Assembly (NCBI GenBank): GCA_020445805.1
Contig: JAGRFX010000002.1
Span: 1 to 64,000, forward strand
DNA from: Rhodocyclaceae bacterium
Lineage (GTDB): Bacteria; Pseudomonadota; Gammaproteobacteria; Burkholderiales; Rhodocyclaceae
Reading direction: 5' to 3'
DNA length: 64,000 bases
Shown: positions 35,067 to 42,763 of the stretch, piece after piece
Numbering within the stretch: position 1 is the first letter of the stretch
Layout: the number at the start of each line of letters is the position of its first letter
Program-made: the position numbers and the translations under genes
Notes under the pieces: generated by a model
The model's database searches: none
Seen by the model: the letters and a program-made list of their open reading frames with translations, nothing else
Told to the model about the DNA's origin: nothing

Positions 35067-36203
35067 ATGAAAGAGGAATCTCAATCGACCGTCTGCGATC
35101 CACTGCCTGAGGCACCCGTCATCTGGCTGCTTGGGAAAACTCAGGCGGGAAAGACAAGCATCGTGGCGGAAATCACCGGTCAGGCGGCTCATGAAGTGGG
35201 GAATGGATTCGTTCCGGTCACTCGCCACGCATCAGTTTATGACTTCCCGCCAGAGCAGCCGGTGGTGCGGTTCCTCGATACGCGAGGTCTCGAGGATTTT
35301 CACGACTACGATCCTGCGCCCGATCTGGCGGAGGCCCGGAAGCGCTCGCACGTCACGCTGGTCGTGGTGCGAGCGAACGACACATCAATCGACGCCATCG
35401 TCGACGTCCTCGCCACCATCCGGAAGTCGAAGAGCGATTGGCCTGTAATCGTGGCTCAGACCTGTCTCCACCACTGCTATGAGCAGTCGCCTGCACACGC
35501 TTGGCCCTACCCTTTCCAAGGCACGGCCGAGGATTTCACGGCGAATGCTGCCGAGCAAAGGCTCGGTCGCGCGCTGGCAGAACAGCGCAAGCGCTTTTCT
35601 CGCATCCCTGGCCGCTCTTTGGTATTTGTACCCATTGACTTTACGACGCCGGATCACGCCCTTCCGCCGACCAACTATGGGGTTGATGCATTGTGGAAGG
35701 CACTTGAAGCGGAAGTTCCAACCGCGATGAATCGCATTCCGCGCTCAAATGATCTTCGGCTCAAGGTGATTCTCCCCTGGGCCCTGGCTGCAGCCTCCAC
35801 CAACGCCGTGCCAATCCCGGTCCTCGGGGGCCTGGGTTCGGCGAGCGCACAGGCAATGATGGTTCGACAGCTTGCGCAACGACTTGGCTATCCGTTCGGC
35901 CTTGATCAATGGAAGGCATTTTGCTCGACGCTCGGGACCGGATTTGTGTTGGGTTTCGGAGGCTCCTGGATCTCTCAGCAAGTCCTCAAGCTGGCGCCAG
36001 TGGCCGGCTCGGCGGCGGTGGCGACATGGACCTTCGCAATCACATGGGGAATCGGTGAGGCAGCGCTCAAGTTCCTGCAGAGTCAGGCAGCGGGCACACC
36101 AGCAACCCGGGACGAGCTCAACCAAGCTTACAAGGACGCCATGAAGCAAGCCCGCGACTACTACAAGAACTGGCGCCGCGAGCGCGGCCAGCAATCCGCA
36201 TGA
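35067..36203 (+). CDS. GTPase with C-terminal DUF697-like membrane domain (GTPase cluster gene 4)
   Basis: 378 residues from the ATG at 35067 (a TTG lies one codon before). The G1 motif is GKTQAGKT (residues 23-30), G3 is LDTRGLED and VTRHASVYDF precedes it as a switch region; G4 is weak (VIVAQTCLHH). The C-terminal third has helical hydrophobic segments, NAVPIPVLGGLGSASAQAMMVRQLA and GSAAVATWTFAITWGIGEAAL, like the DUF697 domain of Era-like membrane GTPases. It overlaps the next GTPase gene by 4 nt. A membrane-associated switch is inferred, possibly acting on the two hydrophobic proteins upstream. Confidence 0.8.
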   Translation: MKEESQSTVCDPLPEAPVIWLLGKTQAGKTSIVAEITGQAAHEVGNGFVPVTRHASVYDFPPEQPVVRFLDTRGLEDFHDYDPAPDLAEARKRSHVTLVVVRANDTSIDAIVDVLATIRKSKSDWPVIVAQTCLHHCYEQSPAHAWPYPFQGTAEDFTANAAEQRLGRALAEQRKRFSRIPGRSLVFVPIDFTTPDHALPPTNYGVDALWKALEAEVPTAMNRIPRSNDLRLKVILPWALAAASTNAVPIPVLGGLGSASAQAMMVRQLAQRLGYPFGLDQWKAFCSTLGTGFVLGFGGSWISQQVLKLAPVAGSAAVATWTFAITWGIGEAALKFLQSQAAGTPATRDELNQAYKDAMKQARDYYKNWRRERGQQSA

Positions 36204-37711
36204 CACGCCTGCAACAGGAGCTTCAACGCTACTGGGCCGAGGCTGTCATCGCTTTGGCCGTAGTGACATTCTTGGTTGGCCTGATCGTTCTTGGTGTTGT
36301 CTGGCTGGCCGAAAACGATCGACTAATTGAACTGACGGTCGTCACCGTCGCCCTCCCGCTTCTCCTCTTCCTTGTTCGCAAGCTTCGCGCATCGGCCGTG
36401 GCAGGTGCGCTCGGCTCGGCGGAACTCGAATCGGATTCGGCAGCGGACCGACGCGCGCGCAAGGCGACCAATAAGGTCATCGAATCAGTCCAACCAGAGG
36501 ACGTCGAGTCCCTCGAGTCGATCCAGGACCTGGTGGCTCGAGTGATCGACGGTGTTTCGCGCGCGTACCACCCTGAAGACAAGGATGCACGGCTTCGATT
36601 CACGATTCCTGAAGGAATGCATCTCATTGAGGATGTTTGCTCACGGCTCCGTGCGGCAATCCTAGAGGACCTTCCCGCGCTTCAACACGTGGACATCCGC
36701 CTCATGGTGTCCGGGTCACGGGTCTACGACGGATACACCAGGATCAGTACCATCTATCGGGTTGTCCGCCTGCTGAACCCAGCCACCGCAATTGCCGCGG
36801 AAGTCCGACAGCTACTGCTCGATGCTGCGATAAGCTCCCTTAGCCGGGAACTAAAAATTCGATTCGCCGGCGCGATCGCGCGAGAGGTGGGAGAGGTCCT
36901 GATGCGGCTCTACAACGGCGAGTACCGGAAGTTGTCCGCGCGCCCCGCCAGAAAGAAGGCGCGGCTTCTCGAACATTTGGATCCGGAGCCGCTCCGTATT
37001 CTTGTCGCTGGCCAGGCTCGCTCGGGCAAATCCGCCCTGATTAACGCACTTGTCGGCTTCGACGCTCTGGCAACCGACACCTCTCCTGTGAATGAGCCAC
37101 TCGCGGTGGAGATGGCATTACCGGATGTCGGTGCAGTGCACCTCATCGAAGCGCCCACGGAGTTTGACGTTGGTTGGGAGACTTTGATCCGCGACGTGGA
37201 TCTGGCGGTCTGGGTTGCCGCGAGCAATCGCGCCGACAGGGCGGCCGATGGCCGAGCCCTGAACCGCCTTCGCGCCATCGCCGATGCAGACGCTCGACTC
37301 AAGCGCACACCGGTTGTGCTCGCGCTAACCCATGCGGATCGACTGACCCCGCCGATGGAGTGGGCACCACCCTACGACATTGAGGGCGGAGAACGCCTAA
37401 AGGAACGCAACATGCGCGCCTCGCGCGAGGCGGCCATTGAAGCGCTCGACATCCCAAAGGTTTCGTGCGCAGTTGTTGCCGTGGGCGACCCGACGCAACC
37501 ATGGAATCTGGATAGCCTGCGATGCGCCATCAACGCAAACGCCACCACCGCAAGGCAGAAGCGACTCGAACGCATGACGAGGAGTGCCGGCTGGAAAGAA
37601 GCGGTCCTCGATACAGTCCGCACTGTGCCGGGTGGACTGAAGCGCGGCTATAAGGTGCTCAGCGAAGGTGCATCCGCTAAAGAAGGTCGGTCATCCGGCG
37701 CTTCCCTATGA
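36200..37711 (+). CDS. membrane-anchored GTPase-like protein (GTPase cluster gene 5)
   Basis: 503 residues. Two N-terminal transmembrane helices (VIALAVVTFLVGLIVLGVVWLA and LTVVTVALPLLLFLV) are followed by a soluble middle region and a C-terminal P-loop domain. G1 is GQARSGKSAL (about residues 269-278). G4 reads LTHADRL, close to N/TKxD. The expected G3 DxxG is replaced by IEAPTEFD, so nucleotide hydrolysis may be altered. ATGA overlap with the GTPase upstream implies a stoichiometric pair, possibly a heterodimer of an active and a degenerate GTPase, as in some dynamin- or septin-like systems. Confidence 0.8.
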   Translation: MTRLQQELQRYWAEAVIALAVVTFLVGLIVLGVVWLAENDRLIELTVVTVALPLLLFLVRKLRASAVAGALGSAELESDSAADRRARKATNKVIESVQPEDVESLESIQDLVARVIDGVSRAYHPEDKDARLRFTIPEGMHLIEDVCSRLRAAILEDLPALQHVDIRLMVSGSRVYDGYTRISTIYRVVRLLNPATAIAAEVRQLLLDAAISSLSRELKIRFAGAIAREVGEVLMRLYNGEYRKLSARPARKKARLLEHLDPEPLRILVAGQARSGKSALINALVGFDALATDTSPVNEPLAVEMALPDVGAVHLIEAPTEFDVGWETLIRDVDLAVWVAASNRADRAADGRALNRLRAIADADARLKRTPVVLALTHADRLTPPMEWAPPYDIEGGERLKERNMRASREAAIEALDIPKVSCAVVAVGDPTQPWNLDSLRCAINANATTARQKRLERMTRSAGWKEAVLDTVRTVPGGLKRGYKVLSEGASAKEGRSSGASL

Positions 37712-37770
37712 CCTGTCTGCGACTTTCGACGGATGACGCTCAGTCTTAAAACACTGCGGTCTCGACTCTC

Positions 37771-37962
37771 ATGAGCATCGGGTTCATCTGCCAACGGTGC
37801 GGGAGAACCGTTTCCCCGCTGGAGGCTCGGCATTGCAGCACTTGCGGCCGAGTCGTGTGCACGACATGCCCCCTATTCTCGATTCTTTCGAATTTCATGC
37901 GACGCGCGCTTCGAAGGAAATCGAAGGTACCGGGGTGTCCTGAGTGCCGAGCCGAATATTGA
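37771..37962 (+). CDS. 63-residue zinc-ribbon protein (GTPase cluster gene 6)
   Basis: Four CxxC-type pairs are present: CQRCGR, CSTCGR, CTTCP and CPEC. They could bind two zinc ions in a double ribbon or RING-like arrangement. It lies 59 nt after the membrane GTPase and is the last rightward gene of the cluster. It could be a scaffold or nucleic-acid sensor. No specific family recognised. Confidence 0.65.
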   Translation: MSIGFICQRCGRTVSPLEARHCSTCGRVVCTTCPLFSILSNFMRRALRRKSKVPGCPECRAEY

Positions 37963-38114
37963 GATTTCTCGGGATGCCTGAATGTCCCGACCATCGGCCT
38001 GAAGACGTAGAGCGCTGATGACCGAAGCATTGAGAACTGCCGAACACGGCACATGAATCCGATCGGAGGTCGGGCGCGAACTGGATAGACCGTTCCTCTT
38101 GTCCGCGCCAGCGA

Positions 38115-39020
38115 TCACGCACGGGTGGCCAAAGGTTCCGACCCGCGATTTTTCGCTCGATGCCTGGCCACCTTTTCAGAGAGCCAGGATTCACCGGCCA
38201 GGCGTACAGCTTTAGGCTGCACCGATCGAAAGAAGTCCATTGCATCAATGACGGCGGTGCGGACACCCTCATCCTCCTCCGGATCTGGACGACAGCCCTC
38301 GCGCGCCCAGCTTAGCCAAGCCCAGCACTGTGCAGGATCTTCGTCACAACCTAGCCCCCAGTCCGCCATCTGGCTGAGGCGGAGTGCCGCCTCGCGGCTA
38401 CCGTCGAGAGCAAGGGTTTCCAACTCTCCCTGATAAGCGGCCAGATTGCCGTGCGCACAATCATCGCCAGCCTGCGCTGCAGCAATGTGGAGTTCAGCCG
38501 CGACAAGCAGGTCGGTCTGCACGCCTCGACCGAAGCGAAACAGCGTGCCGAGTTCACCGATCGCCTCGATGTAGCCCTGTTCGGCCGACAGCATCAGCCA
38601 CCGCGCCGCGATGGCGTCGTCCCGCTCGGTACCACTGCCGTAAAGGTGGCGCATCGCGAGGTTGAACTGGGCAACGGCCTGCCCCTGCTCGGCCGCCGCA
38701 CGATACCAGCGAGTCGCCGCCTTGGCGTCAGGCGCTCCACCAAGGCCATTGAGCAACATTGTGCCCAGGTTGTTCTGCCCCTCAATGTCTCCAAGACGGG
38801 CGCTCACACCGTAGCAGTGGCGAGCCGCCCAGAGATCCTGATCGACGCCAACTCCGCAGCGAAAGCGCTCGCCGAGTTTCAGCGCGGCCTCGCCCGCGCC
38901 AACGGTTTCTTCCCGCATGACTGCCCGGATTTCCTCGGCGTACTTTCTCGCGCCCACGCTAAACTCTATCAGTCGCTGCTGACGAACGCGGCGTTCGTAA
39001 GACGATTCTCCCCGTCCCAC
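38115..39020 (-). CDS. Sel1-repeat protein next to metallophosphoesterase
   Basis: 301 residues. At least four Sel1-like repeats are seen: GQNNLGTMLLNGLGGAPDAKAA with WYRAAAEQGQAVAQFNLAMRH and further units AIGELGTLFRFGRGVQTDLL, AHGNLAAYQGELETLALDGS. These helical repeats mediate protein-protein contacts. The start lies 52 nt inside the phosphoesterase gene on the same strand, so the two are translationally linked. Probably cytosolic, since no signal sequence is seen. A role as adaptor for the phosphoesterase is inferred. Confidence 0.8.
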   Translation of the reverse strand: MGRGESSYERRVRQQRLIEFSVGARKYAEEIRAVMREETVGAGEAALKLGERFRCGVGVDQDLWAARHCYGVSARLGDIEGQNNLGTMLLNGLGGAPDAKAATRWYRAAAEQGQAVAQFNLAMRHLYGSGTERDDAIAARWLMLSAEQGYIEAIGELGTLFRFGRGVQTDLLVAAELHIAAAQAGDDCAHGNLAAYQGELETLALDGSREAALRLSQMADWGLGCDEDPAQCWAWLSWAREGCRPDPEEDEGVRTAVIDAMDFFRSVQPKAVRLAGESWLSEKVARHRAKNRGSEPLATRA

Positions 39021-39934
39021 CGGTAGGCTACGAGTGGTCCGTCCTTGCCTGCGCTGTAATCCACGCAGGCCGCATGCTCCACCAGTACTTTCGGCGTCCC
39101 TGTGAACCAGTAGTGGCCGAAAAAAATGGGCTTGTCAGTTGGAGGGGCGATGCGGGCGTGCTCAGGAATCGGGTCACCGGGCAGCTGATCGCAGATCTCA
39201 GGACCAAGCATCGCCGCACTGGGATAGTCTGCTGCCCCAACATCCCACCAGCGTATGCGCACCCGGTTGCGCTCGATCTGGTCCTTGTCCCGGAAGCTGT
39301 GAGGCGCGGGCAGGGGGATTTCGATGCCTTTGGTGAGCGCCTCGACCGCCTTGAAGATCGAGGGCTCTGCGTTGTCCTTCGCTGCGTCGTCCTCGGGTTC
39401 GGTTGTTGCTGGTTCCAGCAATTCGGCCCGCAGTTGCCGGTGCTCGGTGAGAAATGGAGCCAGCCAGTCCATGAAACGGGGATGCCAGCATGCATGAACC
39501 ACCCTAAGTTCCTGCAGTTCCAGCCACAACGGCAAGGTCATGAACCATTTGACGAGATCGCGATGGAGCTCAGCTTGGCGCTCGACGGCCTCGAGGAATT
39601 TCGCATGTTGGTTTCGGTTCTTGACTCCCCACTTGGGGTGGTTGTGCGGCCGCAGGTATTCACCGTTACCGCTCGGATGTGGCGTCGCCCAGGCGATCGC
39701 GTTCAGCTCATGGTTACCCATGACTGCCTTCGCAGCCCCCTCCTCGACCATTCGGCGCACGATGGCGACCGTGTCGAGCTGGCGCGGACCGCGATCGATG
39801 AAATCCCCTACGAATATTGCGGTCCGCGACGGGTGCCTCCACAGTCCGAGCCTGCGTTCATAACCGAGGCGCTTCAGGAGCGCTTCGAGCTTGTCGGCCT
39901 GGCCATGGATGTCGCCAATGATGTCGTATCCCAT
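38969..39934 (-). CDS. metallophosphoesterase (ApaH/PrpE-like)
   Basis: 321 residues from the ATG at 39934, chosen because MGYDIIGDIHG begins the domain directly; the upstream extension repeats operator DNA. Calcineurin-like motifs: GDIHG (7-11), VGDFIDRGPRQ, MGNHELNAIAW, and later VHACWHPRF and the FGHYWF box. These bind two metals and resemble Ap4A hydrolases and PrpE phosphatases. It faces a WYL regulator across a promoter region with duplicated sites. In this setting a nucleotide-second-messenger or alarmone hydrolase is a reasonable guess, but the substrate is unknown. Confidence 0.85.
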   Translation of the reverse strand: MGYDIIGDIHGQADKLEALLKRLGYERRLGLWRHPSRTAIFVGDFIDRGPRQLDTVAIVRRMVEEGAAKAVMGNHELNAIAWATPHPSGNGEYLRPHNHPKWGVKNRNQHAKFLEAVERQAELHRDLVKWFMTLPLWLELQELRVVHACWHPRFMDWLAPFLTEHRQLRAELLEPATTEPEDDAAKDNAEPSIFKAVEALTKGIEIPLPAPHSFRDKDQIERNRVRIRWWDVGAADYPSAAMLGPEICDQLPGDPIPEHARIAPPTDKPIFFGHYWFTGTPKVLVEHAACVDYSAGKDGPLVAYRWDGENRLTNAAFVSSD

Positions 39935-39940
39935 TTGCGA

Positions 39941-39989
39941 ATCATATAATCGTTTTGATGATAACAATTTATATAATCGTTTTGATGAT
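39941..39989. promoter_or_regulatory. duplicated operator/promoter sequence between phosphoesterase and WYL regulator
   Basis: A 19-bp unit ATATAATCGTTTTGATGAT occurs at 39944-39962 and exactly again at 39971-39989, 27 bp apart. The first is bordered by ATCAT so that ATCAT...ATGAT makes an inverted repeat within each site. Each unit contains TATAAT, a consensus -10 on the + strand. BrxR/CapW-type regulators bind inverted repeats near their own promoter, so these are probable operators for the protein at 40041. Confidence 0.7.
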
Positions 39990-40040
39990 GTCAACGCCAG
40001 CCTGCGCTATAGTCGTCCAATTGGCACGAGAAGCGCGAGG

Positions 40041-40931
40041 ATGGTTATGGAAAGGTTCGATGAAATGGGACAGACGCAAAGGAACCGCCTCGCGTTCATC
40101 GAATTCCGGCTGTGGTTCCTGGGCAGCGTGAGCCGCAAGGATCTGATGGCGCGCTTCGGCATCGCACCGGCGGTGGCCACGCGTGACCTGACGGCCTATC
40201 GGGAACTGGCTGCGGGCAACATCGACTTCGATGGCAGTCGAAAGATCTACGTAATCGGTAGCGAATTCGCCCCCATCTTCGAGCACTCGTCCGAACGTGT
40301 ACTCTCCGCCATCTCGCGAGGCTTCGGCGACGGAGCCGACCAGCGCGAGGGCAGCTACTTGCCATGCGAGCTTCCGCTGCGCTTGAACCGTCCTTCGATG
40401 GACATCCTCGCCACCGTGACGCGAGCGATTCACCAAAAGCAGGTGCTGAGGGTGCGTTATCACTCGCTGAAGCGCGGCACCTCCGATCAGTTGATCGCAC
40501 CGCATGCGCTGGTCGACAGTGGACTGCGCTGGCATGCGCGGGTCTTTGATCGCAGCAAGAGCGAATTTCGCGACCTCGTCATCTCTCGCATTGAATCCGC
40601 CAGCACAATTTTCGACAGCGAAGTGTTAGCCGAGGAGGCTGCGTCGCAAGACGAGCAATGGAATCGAGTACTTACTCTTGACCTTATCCCGCACCCGCGA
40701 CAGAAGCGTCCGGAAATCGTGGCCCGTGACTTCGGAATGACGGGCGCCGCGCTTACGGTGCGGATCCGAGCCGCGGTGGCGGGCTACGTGCTGCAGTTGT
40801 GGAATGTGGACTGCAGCGCCGATCGGGTGCTCGACCCCAGGATCCATAGACTCTGCATGATGGACCCTACTCAACTCGCGGGCGTAACGAGCGCCGAAAT
40901 CGCGCCGGGATTCACAGGTAACGCCGCGTGA
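40041..40931 (+). CDS. WYL-domain transcriptional regulator, BrxR/CapW-like
   Basis: 296 residues from the ATG at 40041. The N-terminal winged helix reads QRNRLAFIEFRLWFLGSVSRKDLMARFGIAPAVATRDL and LAAGNIDFDGSRKIYV, closely matching the layout I know from BrxR/CapW regulators of BREX and CBASS loci. The WYL core is seen in VLRVRYHSLKRG and LRWHARVFDRSKSEFRDLVISRI, followed by a C-terminal WCX dimerisation domain. Such proteins repress phage-defence operons until a ligand or damage signal arrives. Here the nearest target is the divergent phosphoesterase-Sel1 pair. A BREX or CBASS operon is not present. Confidence 0.85.
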   Translation: MVMERFDEMGQTQRNRLAFIEFRLWFLGSVSRKDLMARFGIAPAVATRDLTAYRELAAGNIDFDGSRKIYVIGSEFAPIFEHSSERVLSAISRGFGDGADQREGSYLPCELPLRLNRPSMDILATVTRAIHQKQVLRVRYHSLKRGTSDQLIAPHALVDSGLRWHARVFDRSKSEFRDLVISRIESASTIFDSEVLAEEAASQDEQWNRVLTLDLIPHPRQKRPEIVARDFGMTGAALTVRIRAAVAGYVLQLWNVDCSADRVLDPRIHRLCMMDPTQLAGVTSAEIAPGFTGNAA

Positions 40932-41207
40932 TGCCGATCAACAGAATTGCAGTGCTCGCGACCCACAGTTTCTGTTCATAAAACGTCAGACATTCGGCCC
41001 TCGCCCGCACCGACTGCGGGGAATTGTGACGGACTCCCTTTAAGGCTTCGCGTGACCAGAATAGGGCCGCCTCAAGCAAATTTACGGTTCAGGATCGTAG
41101 AGATCATGACGTCGCGAAGAGACGGGCGCGACCGGGGCAATACAATGTAGCAGTTGTGGTGTCGCCGATCGGCGACTTCAAATCAACTTGCGCGAGGGAG
41201 CACCAAG

Positions 41208-41537
41208 ATGGGGGATCGCAAGACTGTGGGTGAACTCTTTCAGCCACCGCCGTCGAGATGGGGATTGCGCGGCGACCCGTACCTTTGGGAGGAACTTGCG
41301 AAGGACCTCTCAGCCACGCCCTTGCCGAAGAACTTCAGTGCGCTAGCGACGACCCTGGAAGACTCGTTTGAGCGCCTCTCAGGCCACCGGTTATCGGACG
41401 GTCGTGAGGCGACAGTCGATCGCTTCAAGGAGGCGGGCAGTCTCTTCTACCAGATTTCACTCGAATTCTGGCGAGCCAAAGCATTCCCGCTGATTATCAA
41501 GCGATTTGGCGCGAACACCTCGAGCAAGCGCTTCTAG
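41208..41537 (+). CDS. hypothetical protein
   Basis: 109 residues from the ATG at 41208 (GGGAG 8 nt upstream; in-frame start further upstream lacks one). The sequence QPPPSRWGLRGDPYLWEELAK and SLEFWRAKAFPLIIKRF reads as a small helical cytosolic protein. No family recognised. A degenerate interspersed repeat starts at its stop codon. Confidence 0.6.
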   Translation: MGDRKTVGELFQPPPSRWGLRGDPYLWEELAKDLSATPLPKNFSALATTLEDSFERLSGHRLSDGREATVDRFKEAGSLFYQISLEFWRAKAFPLIIKRFGANTSSKRF

Positions 41538-41552
41538 ACACCTTTCAGGAAG

Positions 41553-41777
41553 CTAGAGAGAACTGCTGCCGACGACATCGTGGCAGCTTGCGAATACCAG
41601 TCTGGTCGCGCCCTGATCAGGCTCGCTGAGCCCATTCTCATTCAGTTCCAGCCGCCCTGCGACGCCTTGGGGAAGGCACAAGTGCATAGCCCCCGTCCCA
41701 GTCAACGCCACCACCTCGATAGCCAGCCCCGGTCGCACCGGACGACCAAGCGTACCCGTTGTCCGGACGATACTCAT
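41553..41777 (-). CDS. small hypothetical protein
   Basis: 74 residues, leftward. AIEVVALTGTGAMHLCLPQGVAGRL may be a beta-rich fold. Its C-terminal coding part (EPDQGATRL to the stop) lies within a DNA repeat also present in diverged form at 46475-46590, where a shifted frame gives EPGQGATRL. It may therefore be part of a repetitive sequence and not a functional gene. Confidence 0.35.
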   Translation of the reverse strand: MSIVRTTGTLGRPVRPGLAIEVVALTGTGAMHLCLPQGVAGRLELNENGLSEPDQGATRLVFASCHDVVGSSSL

Positions 41778-41898
41778 ACGTACTTCTCAAGCTGTTCACC
41801 ATACTCTAACGGCGCCAAACTTCGAGCCCGTGCGCAACCTACCGCACCCTCGGCAACAGTGGTCTCTTGCCGAGGCCGATTGGCTATCGCCAACTTCG

Positions 41899-42204
41899 CT
41901 ATTTCCGGATGGTTCGACCTTGCCCGGCTCTCGGGGCCACCACGCATCTCGGCACAAAGCGGCCGTCCGGCAATTCCACGAATTCCGCCGACGCATCCAG
42001 CACCCGCTGATCGTCCCGATAGGTTGGGGCGTACTTAAGCATGTTCATGTGCTCGATGAAGAACGATCGCAACTCATCGGCACGCGGCCCGACGATCCAC
42101 GCCTTCGGGTCCGATGCAGGCGTCCCATCATCGCCGGGCGGTGTCGTGACTTCTTGAGGGACTCTACTCATCGTCTGATCCTCGTCGACTCGCTCTGAAT
42201 CCAT
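41899..42204 (-). CDS. hypothetical protein
   Basis: 101 residues, possibly starting at the second ATG (MSRVPQEV). The core DELRSFFIEHMNMLKYAPTYRDDQRVLDASAEFVELPDGRFVPR looks like a real helical protein with a beta hairpin. It lies downstream of the helicase operon on the same strand, after an 87-nt gap. No family recognised. Confidence 0.5.
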   Translation of the reverse strand: MDSERVDEDQTMSRVPQEVTTPPGDDGTPASDPKAWIVGPRADELRSFFIEHMNMLKYAPTYRDDQRVLDASAEFVELPDGRFVPRCVVAPRAGQGRTIRK

Positions 42205-42291
42205 TACAGTTGCACACGCTCCGATCGCCTCTGACAGGGGCGCGTCCGGCCGTCGCCAGGCGATGACCGGACACCCCGCAAATCTACCTTC

Positions 42292-42681
42292 TCAGGCGCG
42301 CCCGAAGAAGAACAGCCAGTCCTGGTGGTCGAGTTGCTGCGCTCGCTCATGCTGGCACGACAGCACCTGATGCCAGGCATCGTATTCATCGCGCTGGCGG
42401 GTATGCCACTCGAGCTTCTCGAGGCATTCGTCGAGATCCTTCTGCAGGTCGTTGCGCACCATCACCTGGTTGCCCCGCTGCCAGTCCCGCGCCTTGGGGT
42501 TGGAGTAGCCCACCGCGATCTTCTCGTCGAGCTCCAGCCCCTCGGCCCGGATGCGGTCCATCACCTCGGTGCGCTTGGCCTGCCAGAAGGCCAGCCGCTC
42601 TCGGTGGTAGGCGAGCTTCTTCTCGGCAGCGCCGGCGAGTTCGTCGGAACGGTATTCGAAGGTCCAGTCGTTGCGGATCAT
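42292..42681 (-). CDS. coiled-coil hypothetical protein in helicase operon
   Basis: 129 residues from the ATG at 42681 (GGGAGAA upstream). Highly charged and helical: SDELAGAAEKKLAYHRERLAFWQ, VMDRIRAEGLELDEK and KDLDECLEKLEWHTRQRDEY. This suggests an antiparallel coiled coil. It follows the SNF2 helicase by 82 nt on the same strand and may be its partner. No family recognised. Confidence 0.65.
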   Translation of the reverse strand: MIRNDWTFEYRSDELAGAAEKKLAYHRERLAFWQAKRTEVMDRIRAEGLELDEKIAVGYSNPKARDWQRGNQVMVRNDLQKDLDECLEKLEWHTRQRDEYDAWHQVLSCQHERAQQLDHQDWLFFFGRA

Positions 42682-42763
42682 GTCGGTTCTCCCAGTGATT
42701 GACGATGGGTCGAGTGTGCGCGCGGCGAGGCTAGCAGGCTGAGCCTGGGTTCGGGTCGGCCGC

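Noticed and set aside
39943..39990. In-frame N-terminal extensions of the WYL regulator and the phosphoesterase through the 19-bp repeats
   Set aside because: The extensions encode repeated YNRFDD-like peptides that simply mirror the DNA repeat; both domains start properly downstream and the repeats are better explained as operators.
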